From: Actinoplanes sp. L3-i22
GTDB lineage: Bacteria > Actinomycetota > Actinomycetes > Mycobacteriales > Micromonosporaceae
Assembly (NCBI RefSeq): GCF_019704555.1
Contig: NZ_AP024745.1
Span: 6,518,501 to 6,582,500 of the forward strand
Length of the DNA stretch: 64,000 nt
Reading direction: 5' to 3'
The position numbers were made by a program, and so were the translations under genes. The notes below the pieces were generated by a model. The model did no database searches. It saw nothing but the letters and a program-made list of their open reading frames with translations, and had not been told where the DNA came from. Shown here piece after piece: positions 24,023 through 31,803 of the stretch. How positions within the stretch are numbered: the first letter of the stretch is position 1; every line of letters starts with the position of its first letter.

Positions 24023-25662
24023 CAGTCCGCCGCCGACGACAGATAGGCCAGCCAGCCCCCGTGCCCGGTGATGTCCGGGGCGCCGTCCATCGCGACCGGC
24101 TCACAGAGGAACCCGGTCACCGAGCTCCCGTCGGCGAGCCGGACCTTCCCGAGCGCCATCGGCTCGGGCAGCCCCGCCAGGAACGGCCCGAGCGCCGCCG
24201 GCGGCACGTCCCACACCTCCCCGTCGATCGCGGCGCCACCGGCGAGGACCCGGACCAATCCGGGTTTGCCGGCCGGCAACGCGTACAGCCGGTACTCCGG
24301 CGCGGTCCGGACCGCCCCGACCAGCCGCGCCCCCACCGAGGTGAGCTGATGGTTGAGCGGCTGCCCGGCGAGGTGCGCCCCCACCACCAGCAGCGGCAGC
24401 CCGCGGACCGGCGCCGGCGCGGGCGGCTCCCCGACGATCAGCGCCGCGATGTCGGCGGCGACCGCGTCCGCGAAGCCGCGGGTGACCACCTGCACCCCGA
24501 TCCCCGGCGCCGGCACCGCGACCGCGGCCAGCCCGAACAGGTTGCAGAAGTTGGTGTACGTCCCGACCAGCGCGTTCACCCCGATCGGATCCGCCCGGAC
24601 CTCGGCGATCGTCGGGTGGACCGGCGCGGTCGGCAGCAGCAGCGCGTCCGCGTCCCCCCACTCCGCCATCGCCGCCCGCCGCAGCTCCGCCAGCCGTTCG
24701 GTGTCGGTGACGAGCACGTGCGCCGGGATGTCCCGGGCCTTGCCGATGATCGCGCCGACCGTCGGGTCCACGTCGCCCGGCGCCGTGTCGACGAACGCGC
24801 CCACGGCCGCGTACCGCTCGGCGACGAACCCACCCTCGTACAGCAGCTTGGCGGCCTCGAGGAAAGGCTCCAGGCGGATCGGCCGCAGCCGCGCCCCGGC
24901 CGCCTCCAGGGATTTCGCGGCCCGTTCGAAGGCCGTGACCCATTCCGGCGACATCCCGGGCAGCTCGGTGGGCACGGCGACGACCGGCCGCGGTGGCGCG
25001 GCGAGCGGCGCGTCGGCCGGGTACACCGGATCGCTCATGATCGCGATCGCCTCGCGGCCCTCCGGGAGGGTCCGCGCGAAGATCGTCACGCAGTCGAGGC
25101 TCCGGCAGGCCGGCACCACCCCCGCGGTCGGCACCAGCCCGAGCGTCGGCTTGACCCCGACGATCTGCTGGAACGCCGCCGGCACCCGCCCGGATCCGGC
25201 GGTGTCGGTGCCGATCGCCAGGTCCACGATCCCGAGCGCGACCACCACCGCCGACCCGGAGCTCGACCCGCCGGAGACGCGGTCCGGATCCCGGACGTCC
25301 CGCACCGCCCCGTACGGGCTGCGGGTCCCGACCAGCCCGGTGGCGAACTGATCCAGATTGGTCTTCCCGATCACGATCGCCCCGGCGTCGACGAGGCGCT
25401 GCACGGCCGGCGCGCTGACCGCGGGCCGGTACGCGAACGACGGGCACCCGGCCGTCGTCGGCAGCCCGGCCACGTCGACGTTGTCCTTGACGGCCAGGAG
25501 TTTCCCGGCGAGCGGCAGGTCCGCCCCGGCGGCCAGCCGGTCCTCGAGCGCGACCGCCTCCGCGAGCACCGCCGCGCGGTCCCGCAACGAGATCCACGCC
25601 TCCGGCCGTTCCCCCAGCGCGAGCTGGTCGAACGCGGCCCGAACCCGGTCCACCGGCGTCAT
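24022..25662 (-). CDS. atzF: Allophanate hydrolase
   Basis: The 546-residue amidase-signature enzyme has the Ser-cisSer-Lys triad: Lys59 in AVKDN, the Ser cluster in GGSSSGSA (131-138) and the nucleophile Ser157 in TDTAGSGR. A C-terminal domain of about 120 residues (PLLVVGAHLAGQPLNHQL) is the one that decarboxylates the N-carboxycarbamate product. It converts allophanate to ammonia and carbon dioxide, the last step of carboxylase-dependent urea or guanidine breakdown. Its ATG overlaps the carboxylase stop (ATGA at 25662). In yeast the two are one polypeptide; here they are split. Confidence 0.93.
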   Translation of the reverse strand: MTPVDRVRAAFDQLALGERPEAWISLRDRAAVLAEAVALEDRLAAGADLPLAGKLLAVKDNVDVAGLPTTAGCPSFAYRPAVSAPAVQRLVDAGAIVIGKTNLDQFATGLVGTRSPYGAVRDVRDPDRVSGGSSSGSAVVVALGIVDLAIGTDTAGSGRVPAAFQQIVGVKPTLGLVPTAGVVPACRSLDCVTIFARTLPEGREAIAIMSDPVYPADAPLAAPPRPVVAVPTELPGMSPEWVTAFERAAKSLEAAGARLRPIRLEPFLEAAKLLYEGGFVAERYAAVGAFVDTAPGDVDPTVGAIIGKARDIPAHVLVTDTERLAELRRAAMAEWGDADALLLPTAPVHPTIAEVRADPIGVNALVGTYTNFCNLFGLAAVAVPAPGIGVQVVTRGFADAVAADIAALIVGEPPAPAPVRGLPLLVVGAHLAGQPLNHQLTSVGARLVGAVRTAPEYRLYALPAGKPGLVRVLAGGAAIDGEVWDVPPAALGPFLAGLPEPMALGKVRLADGSSVTGFLCEPVAMDGAPDITGHGGWLAYLSSAAD

Positions 25663-28600
25663 CAGGACTCCTCTCCCACGATTACCACCAACGGGTTGCC
25701 GGGCGCGACCTGCGCTCCGGGCGTGACCAGAACATCCGCGACGATCCCGCCGCGGGGTGCGGCGACGACCGTCTCGAGCTTCATCGCCTCCAGCGCGAGC
25801 AGCGGCTGACCGGCGACGACGACGTCCCCGGGCCGCACGTCGACCCGCCACACGCTGGACACGAACGGCGCCTCGACCAGGGTGCCGCCGGCCGGCACGG
25901 CGACCTCGCCGACGGCGACCGGCGCCGGCGGTTCGGGCCGCGGATCGAACTCCCCGGCAGCCGCCCATGCCGCGCGCTCGTCCCCGAACGCCGCCGCCTG
26001 CTTGGCGCGGAAGGACGCGATCGAGTCGGCGTTGTCGTCCAGGAACGCCTGGTACTCGGCGAGGCGGAAAGTTCCTTCGTCGATCCGGAACCGGTGCCGG
26101 CCGGCGGCCACGTCGGCGCGCAGGTCGAGCAGTTCCTCGGCGCCGACCGGGTACCACTGGATCCGGTCGAAGTGTCGCAGCAGCCAGGGCGTTCCCTGCC
26201 GCGCCCACCGGTTCCAGACCTGCACGGTCCGCCCGACGAACTGGTAGCCGCCGGGCCCCTCCATGCCGTAGACGCAGAGGTACGCGCCGCCGATCCCGAC
26301 CGCGTTCTCCGGCGTCCAGGTGCGCGCCGGGTTGTACTTGGTGGTGACCAGCCGGTGCCGCGGGTCGAGCGGGGTCGCGACCGGCGCGCCGAGGTAGACG
26401 TCACCGAGCCCGAGCACCAGGTAACTGGCGTCGAACACGGTCCGGTAGACGTCGTCGACGCTGTCCAGCCCGTTGACCCGCCGGATGAACTCGATGTTCC
26501 ACGGACACCAGGGCGCGTCGTCGCGGACCCCGGCCATGTACCGCGCGATCGCCTCCCGGGTCGCCGGGTCGTCCCAGCTCAGCGGCAGGTGCACGACCCG
26601 GCTGGGCACTTCGAGGTCCTCGGTCGCGGGCAGTTCGAGGGACCGGACCACGTCCAGGAGTTTCCGCACCGGCAGCACCGCGGGGTCGACGTGGATCTGC
26701 AGCGACCGGATCCCCGGCGTCAGGTCCACGACGCCGGTCAGCCCCTCCGCGCGGAGCCGGTCCATCAGCGCGTGCCCGCGCATCCGCAGCCCGAGGTCGA
26801 GCGTCATCGGCCCGAACTCGACGAGCAGATTGTCATCCCCGGACCGCCGGTAGGTGACGTCCTCGTCCCGCGCCAGGATCCCGTCGTCGGAAGTTTTCTT
26901 CAAAGGCCCAAAATCAAGATCATTGACGGGTACGAACGTGACCGTGTCCCCCGGGCTGAGCTGCCCCAGCTTCCACCGCTCGGCCGTGATCACCGTTGCC
27001 GGGCAGACGAACCCGCCCAGGCTGGGACCGTCCGGCCCGAGCAGGATCGGCACGTCCCCGGTGAAGTCGACCGCCCCGACCGAGTAGGGCGTGTCATGAA
27101 TGTTCGACGGATGCAGCCCGGCCTCACCGCCGTCGGTCCGCGCCCACCGCGGCTTCGGCCCGACCAGCCGCACCCCGGTCCGCGCCGAGTTGAAGTGCAC
27201 CTCCCAGGTGGCGGCGTAGAACGCGTCGACGTCCTCCCGGGTGAAAAATTCCGGCGCCGCATGCGGCCCCTCGGTAACCCTGATCCGCCACTCCCGCCGA
27301 ATCACCGGCCGCTCCCCCACCGGCACCACCCCGCCGGCACCGTCCCACCCCCCAGCACCACCCCCGCCGGAGCCGGCCCATCCCACGCCGCCACCCCGCC
27401 CGGAACCAGCCACCAGCCCACCACCACCCCCGCCGGAGCCGGCCCGCCTCGCCTTGCCATCCCGCCCAGCCCTCGTCGGCAGCACACCATCGCCCCCGCC
27501 GAAGCCAGCCCGCCCCACGCCGCCACCCCGCCGAGGCCCCGGCGGCAGCACACCACCGACCACGCCGGAGCCGGCCCGCCCCACGCCACCATCCCGCCCG
27601 GCTCCGGTCGGCAGCACACCACCGACCTGGTCTGACCTGGTCAAAAGCTCGTCGCCAGCCCGGCCGGAACCGGTCCGGAGCACGTCGCCGATCCGGAGCG
27701 CCCGCCCACCGTGCCCACCGAACTGCCCGAGCGTGAACGTCGCCGCACTCCCCAGATACCGCGGAACATCGAGTCCCCCGGCAAACAGCACGTAGACCCG
27801 CAGCCCACCGTCCCCGACCCGCCCCACGTCGAGCACCGAGCCGGCCGGAACGGTGACGGCTTCCCACCGCGGCACCCGAGCCCCATCGACGGTCACCGGC
27901 GCCGCCGCCCCGGTCACGCAGATCGTGGTAGCGGCACTGAACCGAAGCGCCGGCCCGTCCACCGTGCACTCCAGCCCGGGCGCACCTTCATCGTTCCCGA
28001 GCGCCTTGTTCCCTAGCCGGAACGAAAGGTCATCCATCGGCCCGGACGGCGGAACCCCGACCTCCCACAACCCGATCCGCCCAGGCCAGTCCTGCACCGT
28101 GGTCAGCGTCCCGGCCCGCTCCACAACAACCCGCGGCTCCTCGTCAACCACGGTGGAAAGCGTCGCCGTCGAGTGCGTAGCGGAAAGAACCTGCGGCTCG
28201 ATAACCGCAGCCCGCAGCAGCCCGAGATTGGTCTCGATCCCATCAACCCGGGTCTCCCGCAAAACCTCCAACATCTTCGCGTACGCAAGTTCACGAGTCG
28301 CCGCAAAAACAATTACCTTCGCCAACATCGGGTCATAAGCGGTGGAAACTTCCGTCCCAGCCGCCACCCACCCATCAACCCGCACCGAACCCGACGTGGC
28401 AAAAATTTCCTTCCCGGCCGCCTCTGCCCCGCCCACGCAATCTGCATCCCGAGCGGCGAAAACTTCCTTCGCGGCCGCCCCTGCCCTGCCCACGCAATCT
28501 GCATCCAGAGCGGCGAAAACTTCCTTCGCGGCCGCCTCTGCCCTGTCCACCCGCGCCCCATCGAGGACGGCGGAGGTTTCCTTTACCGTCGGCACCCGGT

Positions 28601-29717
28601 CTGGCGCCTGCACCCGCACCTTCGCCTGCACCTCGTCCGGGAACCGCACGTTGGTGATCAGTCCCGCGCTCGGCCGGTAGCCCTGGGTGGGATCCTCCGC
28701 GTAGACGCGCGCTTCGACCGCGGCGCCGGCCGCCTGCAGTGGCGTATCCAGGAAACCGGCGTCGCCCTGCGCGAGTCGCAGCATCCACTCCACCAGGTCG
28801 ATGCCGAAAATTTCCTCCGTGACCGGGTGCTCCACCTGCAGACGCGTATTGACCTCGAGGAAGGAGATTTCTTCCCGGGTGGCGTCGTAGACAAATTCCA
28901 CTGTGCCCGCCGACCGGTAGTTCACCGACGCGCACAACGCCACCGCCGACTCCTGCAGGCGGGCCCGCACGGCGTCCGGCAGTCCGGGGGCCGGCGCTTC
29001 CTCGATCACCTTCTGATTGCGCCGTTGCAGGCTGCAGTCCCGGTCCCCGAGCGCGACCACCCGGCCCAGCCCGTCGCCGAACACCTGTACCTCGACGTGC
29101 CGCGCCCGCTGGACGAACCGTTCCAGGAAGACCCCGCCGCTGCCGAAGTTGGCGACAGCGAGGCGCTCGACCCGGCCGTATGCCTCCACGAGGTCCTCGG
29201 GGTTCTGGCACGCTTGCATGCCGATGCCGCCGCCCCCGCCGGTCGCCTTGAGCATGACCGGGTAACCGATCCGCTCGGCCTCGACCAACGCCTGATCGAT
29301 TCCGGACAGCAGCCCGGTCCCCTCGATCATCGGCACGCCGGCCTGACGGGCCAGGTCCCGCGCGGTGTGCTTGGCGCCGAACGCGGTGAGCTGCTCCGGC
29401 GTCGGCCCGACGAACATCAGGCCCGCGGCGGAAACCTTCGTCGCGAAACCGGCGTCCTCGGAAAGAAACCCATATCCCGGGTGCACGGCGCCGGCACCGG
29501 TGGAAAGCGCCGCGTCGAGTACCCGGTCGGTGAGGAGATAACTTTCGCGGGCCGGCGCCGGGCCGAGCCGGACGGCCAGGTCGGCCATCCGGACGTGCGG
29601 CGCGGCCCGGTCGGCGTCGGAGTAGACGGCCACGGTCTTCAGGCCCATCCGCGAGGCGGTGCGGATGATCCGGCAGGCAATCTCGCCGCGGTTCGCGACA
29701 AGCAGGGTGTCGAACAT
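25662..29717 (-). CDS. uca: Biotin-dependent urea/guanidine carboxylase with two repeat-expanded inserts
   Basis: The 1351-residue enzyme starts MFDTLLVANRGEIA (ATG 29717; GGAAGGG upstream). It has the biotin carboxylase domain (1 to about 510, glycine loop KATGGGGGIGMQ, EVNTRLQVEHP), the KipA/KipI-like carboxyltransferase domains and a C-terminal biotinyl domain (EAMKLE, Lys1313). It carboxylates urea or guanidine with ATP and bicarbonate. Family members are about 1200 residues; the excess comes from two inserts. One is four 19-residue repeats at about 382-458 (57-bp units). The other is a Gly-rich block at about 680-805 (four 22-residue, 66-bp units). Both are in frame. With the DUF1989 pair next door, guanidine is the more likely substrate. 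Confidence 0.92.
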   Translation of the reverse strand: MFDTLLVANRGEIACRIIRTASRMGLKTVAVYSDADRAAPHVRMADLAVRLGPAPARESYLLTDRVLDAALSTGAGAVHPGYGFLSEDAGFATKVSAAGLMFVGPTPEQLTAFGAKHTARDLARQAGVPMIEGTGLLSGIDQALVEAERIGYPVMLKATGGGGGIGMQACQNPEDLVEAYGRVERLAVANFGSGGVFLERFVQRARHVEVQVFGDGLGRVVALGDRDCSLQRRNQKVIEEAPAPGLPDAVRARLQESAVALCASVNYRSAGTVEFVYDATREEISFLEVNTRLQVEHPVTEEIFGIDLVEWMLRLAQGDAGFLDTPLQAAGAAVEARVYAEDPTQGYRPSAGLITNVRFPDEVQAKVRVQAPDRVPTVKETSAVLDGARVDRAEAAAKEVFAALDADCVGRAGAAAKEVFAARDADCVGGAEAAGKEIFATSGSVRVDGWVAAGTEVSTAYDPMLAKVIVFAATRELAYAKMLEVLRETRVDGIETNLGLLRAAVIEPQVLSATHSTATLSTVVDEEPRVVVERAGTLTTVQDWPGRIGLWEVGVPPSGPMDDLSFRLGNKALGNDEGAPGLECTVDGPALRFSAATTICVTGAAAPVTVDGARVPRWEAVTVPAGSVLDVGRVGDGGLRVYVLFAGGLDVPRYLGSAATFTLGQFGGHGGRALRIGDVLRTGSGRAGDELLTRSDQVGGVLPTGAGRDGGVGRAGSGVVGGVLPPGPRRGGGVGRAGFGGGDGVLPTRAGRDGKARRAGSGGGGGGLVAGSGRGGGVGWAGSGGGGAGGWDGAGGVVPVGERPVIRREWRIRVTEGPHAAPEFFTREDVDAFYAATWEVHFNSARTGVRLVGPKPRWARTDGGEAGLHPSNIHDTPYSVGAVDFTGDVPILLGPDGPSLGGFVCPATVITAERWKLGQLSPGDTVTFVPVNDLDFGPLKKTSDDGILARDEDVTYRRSGDDNLLVEFGPMTLDLGLRMRGHALMDRLRAEGLTGVVDLTPGIRSLQIHVDPAVLPVRKLLDVVRSLELPATEDLEVPSRVVHLPLSWDDPATREAIARYMAGVRDDAPWCPWNIEFIRRVNGLDSVDDVYRTVFDASYLVLGLGDVYLGAPVATPLDPRHRLVTTKYNPARTWTPENAVGIGGAYLCVYGMEGPGGYQFVGRTVQVWNRWARQGTPWLLRHFDRIQWYPVGAEELLDLRADVAAGRHRFRIDEGTFRLAEYQAFLDDNADSIASFRAKQAAAFGDERAAWAAAGEFDPRPEPPAPVAVGEVAVPAGGTLVEAPFVSSVWRVDVRPGDVVVAGQPLLALEAMKLETVVAAPRGGIVADVLVTPGAQVAPGNPLVVIVGEES
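27354..27617 (-). repeat. 66-bp in-frame tandem repeat inside the carboxylase, four copies
   Basis: Four 22-residue units, each beginning VLPT/VLPP/GLVA and containing GRAGSG-like text, are inserted between the conserved segments GDVLRTGSG and ERPVIRREW. Related partial copies extend the insert to about 27300-27670. The unit is glycine-rich and probably disordered. Confidence 0.85.
28343..28581 (-). repeat. 57-bp in-frame tandem repeat inside the carboxylase, four copies plus a part
   Basis: Units begin at 28343, 28400, 28457 and 28514, with a partial copy at 28571. Each encodes 19 residues with the core AAAKEVFAA-DADCVG. The repeat resembles the adjacent native segment VDGWVAAGTEVSTA, suggesting tandem duplication of that piece of the biotin carboxylase domain. 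Confidence 0.85.
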
Positions 29718-29920
29718 GGGAGCGGCCCTTCCGTTGAGGTACGGCATCCGGCTGGCCCTGACGGCTGCTCCCGGCTCCGGAAACAGCCGTCAACGCCACC
29801 CGACACCCGGCGGGCCCGGCACGCAGGCACCGGCAGCGGCCTCGCGGGAGATCGACGGCTGGTGCTGAGGGCCGAATCCGGAGCCGGGAGCACCCGTCAG
29901 TGCCAGTCGGCGGTCGGCGG

Positions 29921-30180
29921 CGTGGGTGGGACCGGCGACGGTCTGGCGTTGGGTCGGTTGCGGCAGGTCAGGCGTGGGTGGGACCGGCGACGGGCTGGCG
30001 TTGGGTCGGTTGCGGCAGGTCAGGCGTAGGTGGGACCGGCGACGGGCTGGCGTTGGGTCGGTTGCGGCAGGTCAGGCGTAGGTGGGACCGGCGACGGTCT
30101 GGCGTTGGGTCGGTTGCGGCAGGTCAGGCGTGGGTGGGACCGGCGACGGGCTGGCGTGGGGGTCGGTTGCGCGGGTCAGG
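29921..30180. repeat. 52-bp tandem array between the carboxylase and DUF1989 genes, five copies
   Basis: Copies begin at 29921, 29973, 30025, 30077 and 30129; the last is degenerate. The unit starts CGTGGGTGGGACCGGCGACG. Because 52 is not a multiple of three, no frame survives, so it is non-coding. It fills most of the 29718-30208 gap inside the operon; nothing else is seen there. Confidence 0.9.
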
Positions 30181-30208
30181 TGACGGGAGGTGAGGTGGCC
30201 GGGGCGGC

Positions 30209-30811
30209 TCAAGTGGTTATGCGCATTTGGACTGGGGTGGGGTCGAAGCCGTTGCACGGGTTGTTGATCTGGGGGCAGTTGGAGATCAGGACCAGGACGT
30301 CCATCTCGGCGCGCAGGGAGACCGAGAGGCCGGCGGCGGAGATTCCGTCGACGATGCCGAGGCTGCCGTCCGGGTCGACCGGGACGTTCATGTACCAGTT
30401 GATGTTCGAGACCAGGTCGCGTTTGCCCAGGCCCCAGCGGCTGCCTTCGAGAAGGAAATTTTCTACGCAGGCGTGCTGGTGCTTGGTGTGGTGCCCGTAG
30501 CGCAGCGTGTTCGACTCCCGGCTGCACGCTCCGCCGACCGTGTCGTGTCGGCCGACCTCGTCGGCGACGACGGTCATCAGCGGCCGGCCCTCGCTGGACC
30601 GCAGTACGGTCCCGGTGGTGAGGAAGATATTTTTCTGCGCCGCGACGGTGTCCGGCGCGGAGTACCGCTCGGCGGTGTCGTCCGCGTTGTAGAGCAGGCA
30701 GTCGACGGCCTGGTTGCCCTTGAGGTCGACGATGGTCAGCGTCTGGCCCGCCTTCACAACCGCGGACCACGGCGCCCGCGCGGCGACGGTCTGATCGAGG
30801 ACGGTCGTCAT
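30209..30811 (-). CDS. DUF1989 protein 2 (urea-carboxylase-associated; carboxyguanidine deiminase subunit)
   Basis: The 200-residue protein is a DUF1989 family member: GQTLTIVDLKGNQAVDCLLYNADD near the N-terminus (quoted in part as VDLKGNQAVD), CSRESNTLRYG in the middle and VLVLISNCPQINNPCNGF at the end, with family Cys and His residues kept. DUF1989 pairs form carboxyguanidine deiminase, which turns carboxyguanidine into allophanate. ATG 30811 overlaps the stop of a micro-ORF (ATGA). The ancestral start was probably at 31009, next to the preceding gene, before a 50-bp tandem duplication moved it away. Confidence 0.85.
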   Translation of the reverse strand: MTTVLDQTVAARAPWSAVVKAGQTLTIVDLKGNQAVDCLLYNADDTAERYSAPDTVAAQKNIFLTTGTVLRSSEGRPLMTVVADEVGRHDTVGGACSRESNTLRYGHHTKHQHACVENFLLEGSRWGLGKRDLVSNINWYMNVPVDPDGSLGIVDGISAAGLSVSLRAEMDVLVLISNCPQINNPCNGFDPTPVQMRITT

Positions 30812-31009
30812 GCGAGACTCCCGCCGCTCAGGTGGGCGGTCTGACCGAGATCAGTCCTCGCGAGCCCCCGGCCGCTCAAGTGGGCGGTCTGAGCGAGAAC
30901 GGTCGTCACGCGAACCTCCGGGCGCTCAGGTGGGCGGGGTGGTCGAGGAAGGTCGTCACGCGAGCCTCCGGACGCTCAGGGAGCCGGTCTGGTCGAGGAC
31001 GGTTGTCAT
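30808..31009 (-). repeat. 50-bp tandem array of duplicated start regions (chain of micro-ORFs)
   Basis: Starts at 31009 (ATG), 30959 (GTG), 30909 (GTG) and 30811 (ATG, the true gene) each begin MTT-like peptides. The micro-ORFs 31009-30956 (MTTVLDQTGSLSVRRLA), 30959-30906 (MTTFLDHPAHLSARRFA) and 30909-30808 (33 residues, two fused units) each end in a TGA that overlaps the next start (GTGA, GTGA, ATGA). The upstream DUF1989 gene ends in ATGA with the first. Translation could pass along the whole chain. The units are about 50 bp long. Confidence 0.85.
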
Positions 31010-31803
31010 GTGAGCCCCCGGGCGGTCAAGTAGTCGGCGGTGTTGAGGAAGGCGCGCTCGCCCTCCGGCGAGCGGGTCCAGAGCGCGTCGGTGGGTGCGG
31101 TGGGCGGGCCGGGCCAGGCCTTCAGCCGTACCGCGGAGCAGGTGTACTCCTCCCGCGGGTCGAGCGGATGCGGCACGTTGGCGAGCAGGACCGTCACCGG
31201 CATCTCTGCCCGCAACTCCACGACGCCGCCCGCGCCCGCCGAGCCCAGCCAGGTGAACCCGCCGTCGTCGCCGACCCGGACGCCCTGGAAGAAGGAAATA
31301 TTCGGCGGAATGTCGCGGCGGGTCAGGCCGTGCTTGGCGGCGGCGAGGGTGAAAAGTTCCCTTCCGGCCGGGGTGGGTCCGTGCGGGGTGCCGTCGCCGT
31401 AGCGTTCGGTGTTGCTGAGCAGAGTGGACGTTCCGCAGAAGGTGTCCGAGCGGTCCCCCGCCCCGGCGAGCACCGAGGCGAGGACCCGGCCCTGGTCGGA
31501 GAGGAGCAGGTGCCCCTCGCCGACATAGGCTTGCCAGAGCACCTTCACGGTGTCGGCGATGTTCAACCGTTCCCACGGCTCGTCCGCGTTGAAAAGCACC
31601 ACCGAGACGCAGCCGTCGCCGTACTGGTCGGTGATCTGCAGTGTCGTGCCGCGGGCCAGGCGCCTACTCGCGTAGCCTCCGCCGGGAATGGTTTCCTCCC
31701 AGGTCAGACCGGGGGAAGCCGGCACCGTCGGCATGTGCTCGACGATCGTGCCGCCCTGGGCGCGGGCGTGCTCGCGGGCCCCCGCGGTGGTCGCCGTGCT
31801 CAC
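31006..31803 (-). CDS. DUF1989 protein 1 (urea-carboxylase-associated; carboxyguanidine deiminase subunit)
   Basis: The 265-residue DUF1989 protein carries TTLQITDQYGDGCVSVVLFN, CGTSTLLSNTERYG and NVPHPLDPREEYTCSAVRLKAW, the larger of the two partners. Its start is GTG 31803, which overlaps the permease stop codon (GTGA), so the two are translationally coupled. Its stop overlaps the first of the micro-ORFs (ATGA). Together with the second DUF1989 gene it should deiminate carboxyguanidine. Which one is CgdA and which CgdB I leave open. Confidence 0.85.
   Translation of the reverse strand: MSTATTAGAREHARAQGGTIVEHMPTVPASPGLTWEETIPGGGYASRRLARGTTLQITDQYGDGCVSVVLFNADEPWERLNIADTVKVLWQAYVGEGHLLLSDQGRVLASVLAGAGDRSDTFCGTSTLLSNTERYGDGTPHGPTPAGRELFTLAAAKHGLTRRDIPPNISFFQGVRVGDDGGFTWLGSAGAGGVVELRAEMPVTVLLANVPHPLDPREEYTCSAVRLKAWPGPPTAPTDALWTRSPEGERAFLNTADYLTARGLT

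Noticed and set aside
24061..25809. Plus-strand open frame of 582 codons across the allophanate hydrolase gene
   Set aside because: It is antisense to a clear enzyme and rich in Arg/Pro/Gly, as expected for a shadow frame in GC-rich DNA.
29921..30180. CRISPR array
   Set aside because: The copies are directly adjacent 52-bp units without unique spacers, and no cas genes are present. The same applies to all other arrays here.
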